Shown in pieces: positions 38,044 to 45,990 of a DNA stretch of 64,000 nt. The stretch's first letter is position 1, and the number at the start of each line of letters is the position of its first letter. This stretch comes from Maribacter aestuarii (GTDB lineage: Bacteria; Bacteroidota; Bacteroidia; Flavobacteriales; Flavobacteriaceae). The position numbers were made by a program, and so were the translations under genes. Where the stretch lies: NCBI RefSeq assembly GCF_027474845.2, contig NZ_CP107031.2, positions 682,001 through 746,000 of the forward strand. Direction: 5' to 3'. Below the pieces are notes generated by a model. That model was not told the DNA's origin. It ran no database searches and saw only the letters and a list, made by a program, of their open reading frames with translations.

Positions 38044-38051
38044 TACTTTTG
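38044..38051 (+). promoter_or_regulatory. Bacteroidota-type promoter upstream of rpe
   Basis: TACTTTTG fits TAnnTTTG, 25 bases before the rpe ATG. It separates rpe-ypdA from the TPR lipoprotein gene. Confidence 0.55.
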
Positions 38052-38076
38052 TAGTATATAATTTTAGTGAGACAAA

Positions 38077-38736
38077 ATGCAGAAGACAAAAATTGCTCCT
38101 TCCCTACTTGCGGCCGATTTCGGAAACTTGCAGCGGGATGTTGAAATGGTAAATAATAGTGCTGCGGATTGGCATCATATTGATGTCATGGACGGTATTT
38201 TTGTACCAAACATTTCCTATGGAATGCCGGTAATCAAAGCTATTGCGGAGCATGCTACTAAACCCTTAGATGTGCATTTAATGATTGTAGACCCCGATAG
38301 GTATATTAAGACCTTTGCCGATTTAGGAGCCAACATACTAAGTGTCCACTATGAAGCTTGTACACATTTGCATAGAACGCTACAGGCTATCAAAGCAGAA
38401 GGAATGAAGGCTGGGGTGGCTTTAAATCCGCATACGAACATCAATTTATTGGAAGATACTATCAAAGATATCGATGTGGTCTGTATGATGAGTGTAAATC
38501 CAGGATTTGGTGGTCAATCCTTCATCGAGAATACCTACGATAAGGTGAAGGCCTTAAAAACACTCATCAATAAAAAAGGTGCTCATACATTAATCGAGAT
38601 GGATGGTGGAGTAACCTCCAAAAATGCAAAGGCATTGGTAGCGGCCGGAGCGGATGTTCTGGTGGCAGGAAGCTTTGTTTTTAAAAGTGCCGACCCGACA
38701 AAAACCATCCGGGAGTTAAAAGAAGTAGTAGCCTAA
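38077..38736 (+). CDS. rpe: Ribulose-phosphate 3-epimerase
   Basis: Interconverts ribulose 5-phosphate and xylulose 5-phosphate in the pentose phosphate pathway. 219-residue TIM barrel. Active-site stretches: IAPSLLAADFGNL, DWHHIDVMDGIFVPNISYG (metal His and Asp), LDVHLMIVDPDRY, VCMMSVNPGFGGQSF and LIEMDGGVTSKNA, all intact. Its stop codon overlaps the ATG of ypdA by one base (TAATG), so the two genes form a coupled pair. Confidence 0.96.
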   Translation: MQKTKIAPSLLAADFGNLQRDVEMVNNSAADWHHIDVMDGIFVPNISYGMPVIKAIAEHATKPLDVHLMIVDPDRYIKTFADLGANILSVHYEACTHLHRTLQAIKAEGMKAGVALNPHTNINLLEDTIKDIDVVCMMSVNPGFGGQSFIENTYDKVKALKTLINKKGAHTLIEMDGGVTSKNAKALVAAGADVLVAGSFVFKSADPTKTIRELKEVVA

Positions 38737-39701
38737 TGGATAAACTTGATATTGTTATTGTTGGGGGCGGGCCCATAGGTATTGCCTGTGGTCTGGAAGC
38801 ACAGAAAAAGGGTTTAACCTATGTAATCATAGAAAAAGGACCCATTGTAAACTCACTTTTTAACTACCCGGTGAACATGCAGTTCTTTTCTTCCTCAGAA
38901 AAGCTGGAAATTGATGAGATTCCCTTCATAAGTAAAGAAGCAAAGCCAAAACGAGACGAAGCTTTGGAATATTACCGAAGGATTGTTACGTCCAACAAGC
39001 TGGACATACACCTTTTTGAGCGAGTAGAAAGCGTTATCAAGCAGAATGATGTTTTCGCTGTAACCACCACAAAAAGTAACTACGTTTCCAACAACGTCAT
39101 CATTGCGACTGGATTTTATGACATTCCCAACAAATTGAATATTCCAGGTGAGGAATTACCTAAAGTCTCCCATTATTATAAAGACCCCCATTTCTATGCT
39201 GGTCAAAAACTGGCCGTGATCGGGGCAAGCAATTCTGCCATAGATGCGGCACTGGAGTGTTACCGTAAAGGAGCCGAAGTCTCCCTAATCATCCGTGGTC
39301 CTGAGGTAGGTCAACGTGTAAAGTATTGGGTTAGACCAGACATTATCAATCGCATCGAAGAAGGCAGTATAAATGCCTTTTACAATACCAATGTAACCGA
39401 AATTAAGGACGAAGAGATTATTTTAAATTCACCAGAAGGCACCCGTAGTCTACCTAACGATTTTGTTTTGGCACTTACAGGTTATAAACCCAATTTTGAA
39501 TTTTTAGAAAAGCTAGGGATACAACTTTCCGATGACGAAAAAAGACTTCCAGCCTATGATCCCGACACCATGGAGAGCAATGTGGAGGGTCTTTATTTAG
39601 CCGGAGTCATATGCGGAGGCATGGAAACCCATAAATGGTTTATAGAAAACTCCAGGGTCCACGCCAAAATAATCGCTCAACACATTTTAGATAGCCGATA
39701 A
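38736..39701 (+). CDS. ypdA: YpdA family bacillithiol disulfide reductase
   Basis: FAD/NADPH-dependent oxidoreductase, 321 residues, resembling thioredoxin reductase but without the CxxC pair. The FAD site is IVIVGGGPIGIACGLEAQKK, the NADPH site KLAVIGASNSAIDAALECYR, and the C-terminal FAD contact GLYLAGVICGGMETHKWF. NMQFFSSSEKLEIDEIPF is typical of YpdA, which reduces oxidised bacillithiol together with bacilliredoxins. Its presence implies a bacillithiol-based thiol system. Translation is coupled to rpe; a functional link to NADPH from the pentose phosphate pathway is plausible but inferred. Confidence 0.88.
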   Translation: MDKLDIVIVGGGPIGIACGLEAQKKGLTYVIIEKGPIVNSLFNYPVNMQFFSSSEKLEIDEIPFISKEAKPKRDEALEYYRRIVTSNKLDIHLFERVESVIKQNDVFAVTTTKSNYVSNNVIIATGFYDIPNKLNIPGEELPKVSHYYKDPHFYAGQKLAVIGASNSAIDAALECYRKGAEVSLIIRGPEVGQRVKYWVRPDIINRIEEGSINAFYNTNVTEIKDEEIILNSPEGTRSLPNDFVLALTGYKPNFEFLEKLGIQLSDDEKRLPAYDPDTMESNVEGLYLAGVICGGMETHKWFIENSRVHAKIIAQHILDSR

Positions 39702-39722
39702 TTGGAAGAGCGAATTTGATGC

Positions 39723-40856
39723 TTATAGCCCCTTCTTCAGGAGTTTAGCAAAATTATAGCTTGCAGTTACGAGGTTATCGTAACTGTTTCCTAAGGCATC
39801 CTCTAAAGAGGATACTCCCCTAAGAATTGAACATACATAGTGCAATCCTATTTCTTCTTGCTGTTCTGGAGTCAGTTCCACAGCGCCACATAATGCAGCA
39901 ACTTTTATGTTTTTTTTGTGGGCGGCTGTAAGGACTCCTGCGATTGTCTTTCCGGATAAGGTTTGAGCATCCAATTTTCCTTCCCCCGTTATAATCCAAT
40001 CGGCACCATAAATAACTTTATCAAAATCGGCCAATTCTTTTATTAAATCAATACCGGAGGTCAAGGTGGCATTCAAAAACACTATGGCTCCCCCGCCTAC
40101 TCCACCAGCGGCACCAGCCCCAGGAATATCTTGTACATCAACATTAAATTCCGCGTGTATACAATCAGCAAAGTTCTTTAATCCTTCGTCCAGTAGCTTG
40201 ACTTCTTTCTCAGAAGCTCCTTTTTGAGGCCCGTATACGAACGCAGCTCCATTATTTCCATAAAACGGGTTACTAACATCACAGGCAACTTTCACTTTGA
40301 CCTGAGAGAGTTTCTTATATACTAAATTCTTACATATGGTAGCAACAGCTTTTAAATTTTTTCCGATAGGTTTCAATACGTTGCCGTCTTTGTCCAAAAA
40401 CTCATAACCTAGAGCAGCCGCTATTCCCATACCCCCGTCATTGGTTGCACTACCTCCGATACCAAGAATTATTTTAGCTACCCCTTTTTCTAGAGCATCC
40501 AAAATGAGCTCTCCGGTTCCGAAGGAAGTGGTTTCCATACAATTTAGCTCCCCACTGTGCAGTAATTTGAGTCCAGACGCTTCGGACATTTCGATAAATG
40601 CAGTTTTACTATCATGAGATAACAAATATCCTGAGTCTATAACTCTAAAAAGTGGGTCATTTACCTGGACACTAATGGTATCAGCATTTAAGTAATGTTT
40701 GACTACAGCTATAGTACCGTCACCTCCATCGGCCAAAGGCTTTTTAAGAATTGTAGCTTTTGGGAGAACTTTTAAAATCCCTTCCTCCACCGCATTGCAA
40801 AACTCAGCACCTGATAAAGAGCCTTTGTACTTGTCCGGTGCTAATACGAATTTCAT
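39723..40856 (-). CDS. Glycerate kinase
   Basis: Phosphorylates D-glycerate (2- or 3-phosphoglycerate product, by family branch). 377 residues, GarK/GlxK family. Diagnostic stretches: FVLAPDKYKGSLSGAEFCNA at the start, PLADGGDGTIAVV, FIEMSEASGL, ILGIGGSATNDGGMGIAAAL and DWIITGEGKLDAQTLSGKT. The frame is intact. It converges with ypdA (21-base gap). The 200 bases upstream, toward the tRNA-Arg locus, contain palindromic sequence rather than a gene. Confidence 0.93.
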   Translation of the reverse strand: MKFVLAPDKYKGSLSGAEFCNAVEEGILKVLPKATILKKPLADGGDGTIAVVKHYLNADTISVQVNDPLFRVIDSGYLLSHDSKTAFIEMSEASGLKLLHSGELNCMETTSFGTGELILDALEKGVAKIILGIGGSATNDGGMGIAAALGYEFLDKDGNVLKPIGKNLKAVATICKNLVYKKLSQVKVKVACDVSNPFYGNNGAAFVYGPQKGASEKEVKLLDEGLKNFADCIHAEFNVDVQDIPGAGAAGGVGGGAIVFLNATLTSGIDLIKELADFDKVIYGADWIITGEGKLDAQTLSGKTIAGVLTAAHKKNIKVAALCGAVELTPEQQEEIGLHYVCSILRGVSSLEDALGNSYDNLVTASYNFAKLLKKGL

Positions 40857-40950
40857 GTAATTCCTTTGAGAATTAAAGATATGGGAAAAAAAAACCGCAT
40901 GTAAAATAAGAAGGCAGATTGGTTCAGAACTTTAACTTGGAGTTACTATA

Positions 40951-41035
40951 AATTTCGCTCCGCTCGTTTTTCCCTCAAAGCTCCGCTTTGAAAATAAAAA
41001 AACCACACTTTCAAATTCAAGCAAGCTTGATTTGA
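40951..41035. repeat. Cluster of small palindromes between the glycerate kinase gene and tRNA-Arg
   Basis: TCAAAG-CTCCG-CTTTGA (40975-40991) is a perfect hairpin, and a second inverted repeat runs from 41011 to 41035 (TCAAATTCAAGC against GCTTGATTTGA with one bulged base). The neighbouring CGCTCCGCTCG at 40957-40966 is also GC-rich against an AT-rich background. The layout is that of short interspersed palindromic repeats; one could terminate the minus-strand tRNA transcript. Confidence 0.5.
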
Positions 41036-41058
41036 GATGCAGCGTTTTTATTTATTCG

Positions 41059-41132
41059 TGACCGCGGAGGGATTCAAACCCCCAACCCTCAGAGCCGAAA
41101 TCTGATGCGCTATTCAGTTGCGCCACGCGGCC
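41059..41132 (-). tRNA. tRNA-Arg (anticodon UCG)
   Basis: The minus strand folds into a complete cloverleaf of 74 nt without encoded CCA: acceptor GGCCGCG with CGCGGTC, D-arm GCGC/GCGC, anticodon stem TCAGA/TCTGA around the loop TTTCGGC (anticodon TCG, reading CGA), a five-base variable loop, and T-arm GGGGG/CCCTC with TTTGAAT. The first 23 bases are also the last codons and stop of an upstream GIY-YIG gene, and a truncated copy of its 5' part lies 308 bases upstream. Confidence 0.95.
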
Positions 41133-41364
41133 AATTCTTAATATACTCTCTACCCCTGCCAGTTTTTAAAAACTTTTCTTTTGCAAGAGCATCCTCTTTA
41201 AACTCAAACTCTTCAACAAGTACCAACTTCCAAGGTAGATATGGTTTGGTTGATTTTGTTTTTCCGGCATTATGTTGTTTTAAACGTATTCCAACATTTC
41301 TGGTAAACCCAACGTAATTCCTGTCAAAATTTATACTTCTAAGAACATAAACGAAAAACTTCAT
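41110..41364 (-). CDS. GIY-YIG endonuclease domain protein ending inside the tRNA-Arg gene
   Basis: 84-residue single-domain GIY-YIG nuclease (UPF0213-like). The start MKFFVYVLRSINFDRNYVGF contains both halves of the GIY-YIG motif as VYVL and YVGFT; the catalytic Arg is in GIRLKQHNAGKT and the metal-binding Glu in ALAKEKFLKTGRGREYIK. The frame extends upstream to 41409, but that part runs through the damaged tRNA copy, so the ATG at 41364 is used. The last codons (NWPRGATE and TAG) are read from the first 23 bases of tRNA-Arg. Stand-alone proteins of this type are of uncertain function; the placement between two copies of a tRNA 5' end suggests a small mobile or homing-like gene. Confidence 0.88.
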   Translation of the reverse strand: MKFFVYVLRSINFDRNYVGFTRNVGIRLKQHNAGKTKSTKPYLPWKLVLVEEFEFKEDALAKEKFLKTGRGREYIKNWPRGATE

Positions 41365-41371
41365 TTCTCTA

Positions 41372-41440
41372 CTGATGCGCCCCGACCAAGTCGGGCTTGT
41401 ATTCAGCATGTCCGCCTATGGCGGATTGCGCCACGCGGCC
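41372..41440 (-). pseudogene. Truncated tRNA-Arg copy (5' 31 nt) with two hairpin insertions
   Basis: On the minus strand from 41440 the first 15 bases equal those of the intact tRNA-Arg (GGCCGCGTGGCGCAA). A 19-nt hairpin insertion follows (41425-41407), then tRNA bases 16-22 (CTGAATA), a second 19-nt hairpin insertion (41399-41381), and bases 23-31 (GCGCATCAG) to 41372. Both insertions fall in the D-arm. The copy stops in the anticodon stem, eight bases before the GIY-YIG start codon. Confidence 0.85.
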
Positions 41441-41451
41441 ATATAACTTTA

Positions 41452-41895
41452 TTAAGCTAATTTTCGTTTTATGATACTGGAAATTGTTTTCCCATCAGCC
41501 TGCCCAGCTAATTCTTTGGAAACTATTCCCATGACCTTTCCCATATCTTTCATACCTGATGCCCCTGTAGCCTCAATAGTCTGTACAACCACTTTTTCTA
41601 TTTCATCCTCAGTGAGTTGTTCCGGTAAAAACTGCTCAATTACTTTAACTTGTGCCAGTTCAGGTTCGGCCAAATCATTCCTACCTTGCTCCGCAAAAAT
41701 TGCGGCACTATCCCTTCTCTGTTTAACCAATTTTTGAACTAGTTTTATTTCATCGTCTTCAGACAAATCACCTTCCCCACTGGTCTGTGCCAATAACAAC
41801 GCTGATTTTATAGCACGTAAAGATTCCAAGGCCACCGTATCCTTTGCTTTCATCGCCGTTTTCATCTGCTCCATTACCTTTTGCTGTAGTCCCAT
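41452..41895 (-). CDS. GatB/YqeY domain protein
   Basis: 147-residue helical protein of the YqeY family, which resembles the C-terminal tRNA-binding domain of the GatB subunit of tRNA-dependent amidotransferases. Conserved: MKTAMKAKDTVALESLRAIK, AEQGRNDLAEPELAQVKVIE, FLPEQLTEDEIEKVV and GKVMGIVSKELAGQADGK, the last being the family signature. It follows ftsZ after an 86-base gap with a terminator, so it is probably transcribed separately. Function is unproven; a role in tRNA handling is inferred from the fold. Confidence 0.9.
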   Translation of the reverse strand: MGLQQKVMEQMKTAMKAKDTVALESLRAIKSALLLAQTSGEGDLSEDDEIKLVQKLVKQRRDSAAIFAEQGRNDLAEPELAQVKVIEQFLPEQLTEDEIEKVVVQTIEATGASGMKDMGKVMGIVSKELAGQADGKTISSIIKRKLA

Positions 41896-41928
41896 AATAT
41901 GCTTTTTAGCGGCACGAAGATAAAAAAT

Positions 41929-41959
41929 AAACCCGAAAACAGCTTTTGTTTTCGGGTTT
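41929..41959 (-). terminator. Terminator after ftsZ, end of the dcw cluster
   Basis: AAACCCGAAAAC and GTTTTCGGGTTT form a perfect 12-bp stem around a seven-base loop. On the minus strand, A/T-rich sequence follows toward yqeY. It lies 22 bases downstream of the ftsZ stop and probably ends the dcw transcript. Confidence 0.88.
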
Positions 41960-41981
41960 AAACGTGGTCTTTTTAGGTTTA

Positions 41982-43895
41982 TTAATCTACATTATCATGT
42001 AAAAATGAATTATTGGACCGTAACTGTATTTCATCATTGCTATCTCCACTTATACTAGTTCTGGATATTTTAGATTCACGTTGACTTTCGTTCAAGTTTA
42101 CACCTTGTCTTTTGTATGCCGGTTGCTTTTCGATTTCATCAATATTACTTAGGCTATTCTGAAACTTATAGTTAAAGTCCTTCAACTTTCTTCTACGCTC
42201 GTCCGCCCTTAGCCTCAATTCATCAATGGGTCTTTCCATTGGATCAATTGGCCTATTATCAACCGGTGCCTGTTCTTGCTCTGCAACGGTCCTTTTTTCA
42301 AAAATCAACTCGTCCTCGATGATTTTAGGCTCAAACTCCTCAGCCTTGGATTTTGCTCCGGTAAGTTGGTTTTCCAATTGCATATAATCATCCAAACTAT
42401 AGCGTGTTTCACCATTCTTATTATATTCCAAAACTGGTATCACCTCAACACTATCTTTTACGTCCATATCCTTAACCTCATCATCTAAACTGAACGTTAT
42501 CGTATTTTCTTTTTCTTCTTCATCGGTTACCAAGGGGAGGTCAAAACTGATAGCGAACTGGTCTTCTTCTTTCTTTGTTCTTAATATTTCCGGTTCCACA
42601 ACCTCTATATCCCTTAAAGCAGCTGAAGTCTCAATAATTACAAAATCATCTTCTTTGATATTTTCAACAAGAACCTCCTCGTAAAAAACATTGAAATTCT
42701 TGATGTAATTGGTAGTAGGTATCAAATCAAAATCCCCTTCATCCAACAATTCATACGTTATTCTTTTCGGTTCCTCCACCAATTCCGCTTCTTCTTCAAC
42801 TTCTAAAGAATGAACTGTTTTATTGTCTAAAAGTTCCTGCTCCGCCCTTTGTTCATCGTTTAAGGTGTGGATGATTTTTTTGGTTTCCGTATTTACGATA
42901 TCGTCTTGTTGGTCAATATTAAAACCCGTGGCAATGACGGTTACGGCAATCGCTTCGCCCAACGTATCGTCCTCACCTACACCCATAATGATATTGGCGC
43001 CATGACCCGCTTCTACTTGAATATGGTCGTTTATTTCCCCTATCTCATCTATGGTGATTTCTTGTGAGCCAGAAACGATAAGTAGCAACACGTTTTTAGC
43101 ACCTTCGATTTTATTATCGTTCAGCAATGGGGAATCCAACGCTTTCATGATGGCCTCGTTCGCCCTTCCAGAACCTGATGCGATAGCGGATCCCATTATT
43201 GCCGTGCCACTATTGGATAGCACCGTTTTGGCATCACGTAAATCTATGTTTTGTGTGTAGTGATGGGTAATTACCTCAGCTATACCCCTTGCTGCCGTGG
43301 CTAAAACCTCATCCGCTTTTGAGAACCCGGCTTTGAAACCAAGATTTCCGTAAACCTCACGCAATTTATTGTTGTTGATAACAATCAAAGAATCTACATT
43401 TCTTCTCAATTTTTCGATTCCCAGCTGTGCCTGTTCACAACGCATTTTTCCTTCAAACTGAAAAGGCATGGTCACAATACCCACCGTAAGCACATCCAAC
43501 TCCTTGGCGAATTTTGCGATAATAGGAGCAGCACCAGTACCTGTTCCCCCACCCATACCGGCAGTAATAAAAATCATTTTGGTGGTTGTATCCAACATGC
43601 GCTTTATATCTTCCATGCTTTCAATAGCAGCCTGTTCTCCTACTTCCGGATTGGCACCAGCCCCCAAACCTTCTGTTAGCGAAACTCCCAATTGAATCTT
43701 ATTAGGTACCGGACTATTGTCCAATGCCTGCGAATCTGTATTACAAATGACAAAATCCACACCGTTTATACCGGCCTGGAACATATGGTTTATGGCATTG
43801 CTACCGCCACCGCCTACTCCAATTACCTTTATGACGTTGCTTTGATTTTTTGGAAGATCAAAGGATATGTTATCAAATTCGCTGTTCTTATTCAT
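41982..43895 (-). CDS. ftsZ: Cell division protein FtsZ with long C-terminal extension
   Basis: Tubulin-like GTPase forming the division ring. 637 residues, far longer than the roughly 380 of E. coli. The GTPase core (residues about 15-330) is complete: IKVIGVGGGGSNAINHMFQA, the tubulin signature GMGGGTGTGAAPIIAKFAKE, and the T7 loop NIDLRDAKTVLSNSGTAIMG. After about residue 340 comes an acidic, low-complexity linker of some 280 residues, and the C-terminus ends NEIQLRSNNSFLHDNVD, probably the conserved peptide that binds FtsA. Long linkers are usual in Bacteroidota FtsZ. It is preceded by ftsA with a 48-base gap. Confidence 0.95.
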   Translation of the reverse strand: MNKNSEFDNISFDLPKNQSNVIKVIGVGGGGSNAINHMFQAGINGVDFVICNTDSQALDNSPVPNKIQLGVSLTEGLGAGANPEVGEQAAIESMEDIKRMLDTTTKMIFITAGMGGGTGTGAAPIIAKFAKELDVLTVGIVTMPFQFEGKMRCEQAQLGIEKLRRNVDSLIVINNNKLREVYGNLGFKAGFSKADEVLATAARGIAEVITHHYTQNIDLRDAKTVLSNSGTAIMGSAIASGSGRANEAIMKALDSPLLNDNKIEGAKNVLLLIVSGSQEITIDEIGEINDHIQVEAGHGANIIMGVGEDDTLGEAIAVTVIATGFNIDQQDDIVNTETKKIIHTLNDEQRAEQELLDNKTVHSLEVEEEAELVEEPKRITYELLDEGDFDLIPTTNYIKNFNVFYEEVLVENIKEDDFVIIETSAALRDIEVVEPEILRTKKEEDQFAISFDLPLVTDEEEKENTITFSLDDEVKDMDVKDSVEVIPVLEYNKNGETRYSLDDYMQLENQLTGAKSKAEEFEPKIIEDELIFEKRTVAEQEQAPVDNRPIDPMERPIDELRLRADERRRKLKDFNYKFQNSLSNIDEIEKQPAYKRQGVNLNESQRESKISRTSISGDSNDEIQLRSNNSFLHDNVD

Positions 43896-43943
43896 AATGT
43901 TTTAATTACTGGTTATTGTATTCAATTTTATATTTACTGTAGG

Positions 43944-45263
43944 CTACTCGGCATTATCCAAGAACTCCTTTAATTTTTCCGACCATTTATCAAAGACCGA
44001 TTTGCGTTCTCTTCGTATCCCCTCATTATGTGAGCTCACCGCATTTTGCTCTCTTTCCATATCTTCCTCTTCGTTATAAGACTCGGGTCGTTGCGGTTTT
44101 GTCTCGTTCTTAACGGCATTCATCAACAAACCTACTGCCGTTGCATACAACGGACTGGCAATTTCTTCATCTGAATCTCCAGCCAAATGTTCGTTTGGAT
44201 ACCCAATCCTGGTGTCCATTCCAGTGATGTATTCCACCAACTGTTTCAGGTGCTTTAACTGACTTCCTCCACCTGTAAGTACTATTCCGGCAATAAGTTT
44301 CTTTTTTTGCTCTTCGTGACCGTAATTTTTTATCTCTACGTAGACCTGCTCTATAATTTCCACTACTCTGGCGTGGATAATCTTAGATAGGTTTTTTAGT
44401 GTGATTTCCTTTGGCTCCCTATCCCTAATCCCGGGTATGGAAACTATCTCATTATCCCTGTTCTCTCCCGGCCATGCCGAACCAAATTTGGTCTTTAGCA
44501 GTTCTGCCTGCTTTTCAATAATGGAACAGCCTTCTTTTATATCTTCCGTAATGACTCCTCCACCAAAAGGAATTACTGCCGTATGCCGTATAATGCCATC
44601 CTTGAAAATGGCTAAATCCGTAGTACCACCGCCTATATCGATCAAGGCAACTCCAGCCTCCTTTTCTTCCTGACTCAAGACGGCATCCGAAGAGGCTAAG
44701 GGCTCTAAGGTGATGTTACCTAGATTCAATCCAGCACTTTTTATACATCTTCCAACATTTTTTATGGAAGTTACCTGACCAACGACCACATGAAAATTAG
44801 CTTCTAAACGGCCTCCATACATTCCAATTGGCTGCTTGATCTCCGCCTGTCCATCAACCTTGTATTCCTGTGGCAATACATGAATAATTTCTTCACCTGG
44901 AAGCATAATCAGCTTGTATACCTGATTGCAAAGTTTATCCAAGTCCTCTTCATTGATTACTTCTTCAGAATCCTTCCTAGTAATGTAGTCGCTGTGTTGC
45001 AAACTTCTTATGTGCTGACCCGCAATACCAACGACGACCGACCCAATTTTGAGCCCAGAATTTACTTCGGCCTGTTCAACGGCCTGCTGAATAGATTTTA
45101 TCGTTTGTGTTATATTATTTACAACACCGCGGTGAACACCCAAACTTTTAGACTTGCCAAGGCCCAAAATTTCGATTTTTCCATATTCGTTCTCCTTACC
45201 GATTATGGCGACTATTTTGGTTGTGCCGATGTCTAGACCGACTGAGTACTTAGGTTCTTCCAT
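43944..45263 (-). CDS. ftsA: Cell division protein FtsA
   Basis: Actin-like ATPase that tethers FtsZ to the membrane; 439 residues. The nucleotide site is formed by SVGLDIGTTKIVAIIGKE (phosphate 1), VALIDIGGGTTDLAIFKDG (phosphate 2) and AGIVLTGGGSQLKHLKQLVE (adenosine). The inserted 1C domain contains SVVVGIAGQHIRSLQHSDY. The C-terminus VFDKWSEKLKEFLDNAE is an amphipathic helix, the expected membrane-targeting sequence. It starts seven bases after ftsQ. Confidence 0.95.
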   Translation of the reverse strand: MEEPKYSVGLDIGTTKIVAIIGKENEYGKIEILGLGKSKSLGVHRGVVNNITQTIKSIQQAVEQAEVNSGLKIGSVVVGIAGQHIRSLQHSDYITRKDSEEVINEEDLDKLCNQVYKLIMLPGEEIIHVLPQEYKVDGQAEIKQPIGMYGGRLEANFHVVVGQVTSIKNVGRCIKSAGLNLGNITLEPLASSDAVLSQEEKEAGVALIDIGGGTTDLAIFKDGIIRHTAVIPFGGGVITEDIKEGCSIIEKQAELLKTKFGSAWPGENRDNEIVSIPGIRDREPKEITLKNLSKIIHARVVEIIEQVYVEIKNYGHEEQKKKLIAGIVLTGGGSQLKHLKQLVEYITGMDTRIGYPNEHLAGDSDEEIASPLYATAVGLLMNAVKNETKPQRPESYNEEEDMEREQNAVSSHNEGIRRERKSVFDKWSEKLKEFLDNAE

Positions 45264-45270
45264 TTTTCTA

Positions 45271-45990
45271 TTATATTTTAGTGCACACTACTTGGTTATT
45301 GAATTCTAAACTTACTACCGCAAAATTTTCCAACGTTTTGTCCTTATTCGCTTTTGTATAAAAAGCTTTGAAATTGCTGAATTTCTCATTTAAATTTTCA
45401 ATACCTCCCAAATTGACCACGAACTGGTTCAGTCTAAATTTTAATTGGTAACTATTTTCCCTCTCCACGTGTATACCAATCACGTTTTTTCGTAAAAAAC
45501 TGTCTTTGTTAATATATTCCAAGATGACATACACGTCCTCTAGGCTCTTACCAGTGATTTCACCCGTTATAATAGGCACCCTTGCCGAATGATTTTTGGA
45601 AAACGGCATACGTTTTCCTTCATCATCTAGATAAAATTTGTCATTCCCCTCAATTCGTCCGATTGGTTTACGCTGAACAATTTTAGACGTAAGCTTACCA
45701 TCTACGGTAAGATAGACTTGGGCACTTTTTACCATTTCATTGGCCTGGATGACCTCTTCTACAGTATTCAAAACTAATTTTTCTTTGGGCACATTTTCGA
45801 GCCTCCCATATTTTTGTATTAACAATTTATTAACCGTCCCCTCCGTGAGGTATAAATTTTGGTCACCTACGAACTCTACCTTAAATTCCGACACCTTTTT
45901 ACTGCTGTTCCTTTGATTGGAAAAGGCGTAAAGTCCCGTAATCACTATTACCAGCGATAAGATTTTGATGTAATTCCAGTTAATGCGCAT
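45271..45990 (-). CDS. ftsQ: Cell division protein FtsQ/DivIB
   Basis: Bitopic membrane protein of the divisome, about 239 residues. A short cytoplasmic start is followed by one membrane helix (IKILSLVIVITGLYAF), then a POTRA domain (KVEFVGDQNLYLTEGTVNKL) and a beta domain with VPIITGEITGKSLEDVYVIL. Two ATGs (45996 and 45990) are possible; either overlaps the end of murC. Sequence conservation in FtsQ is low, and the call relies on topology and position between murC and ftsA as much as on motifs. Confidence 0.9.
   Translation of the reverse strand: MRINWNYIKILSLVIVITGLYAFSNQRNSSKKVSEFKVEFVGDQNLYLTEGTVNKLLIQKYGRLENVPKEKLVLNTVEEVIQANEMVKSAQVYLTVDGKLTSKIVQRKPIGRIEGNDKFYLDDEGKRMPFSKNHSARVPIITGEITGKSLEDVYVILEYINKDSFLRKNVIGIHVERENSYQLKFRLNQFVVNLGGIENLNEKFSNFKAFYTKANKDKTLENFAVVSLEFNNQVVCTKI

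Noticed and set aside
41105..41317. 70-codon plus-strand reading frame across the tRNA and GIY-YIG gene
   Set aside because: It is antisense to the tRNA and to a nuclease gene with complete motifs; it is a shadow frame.
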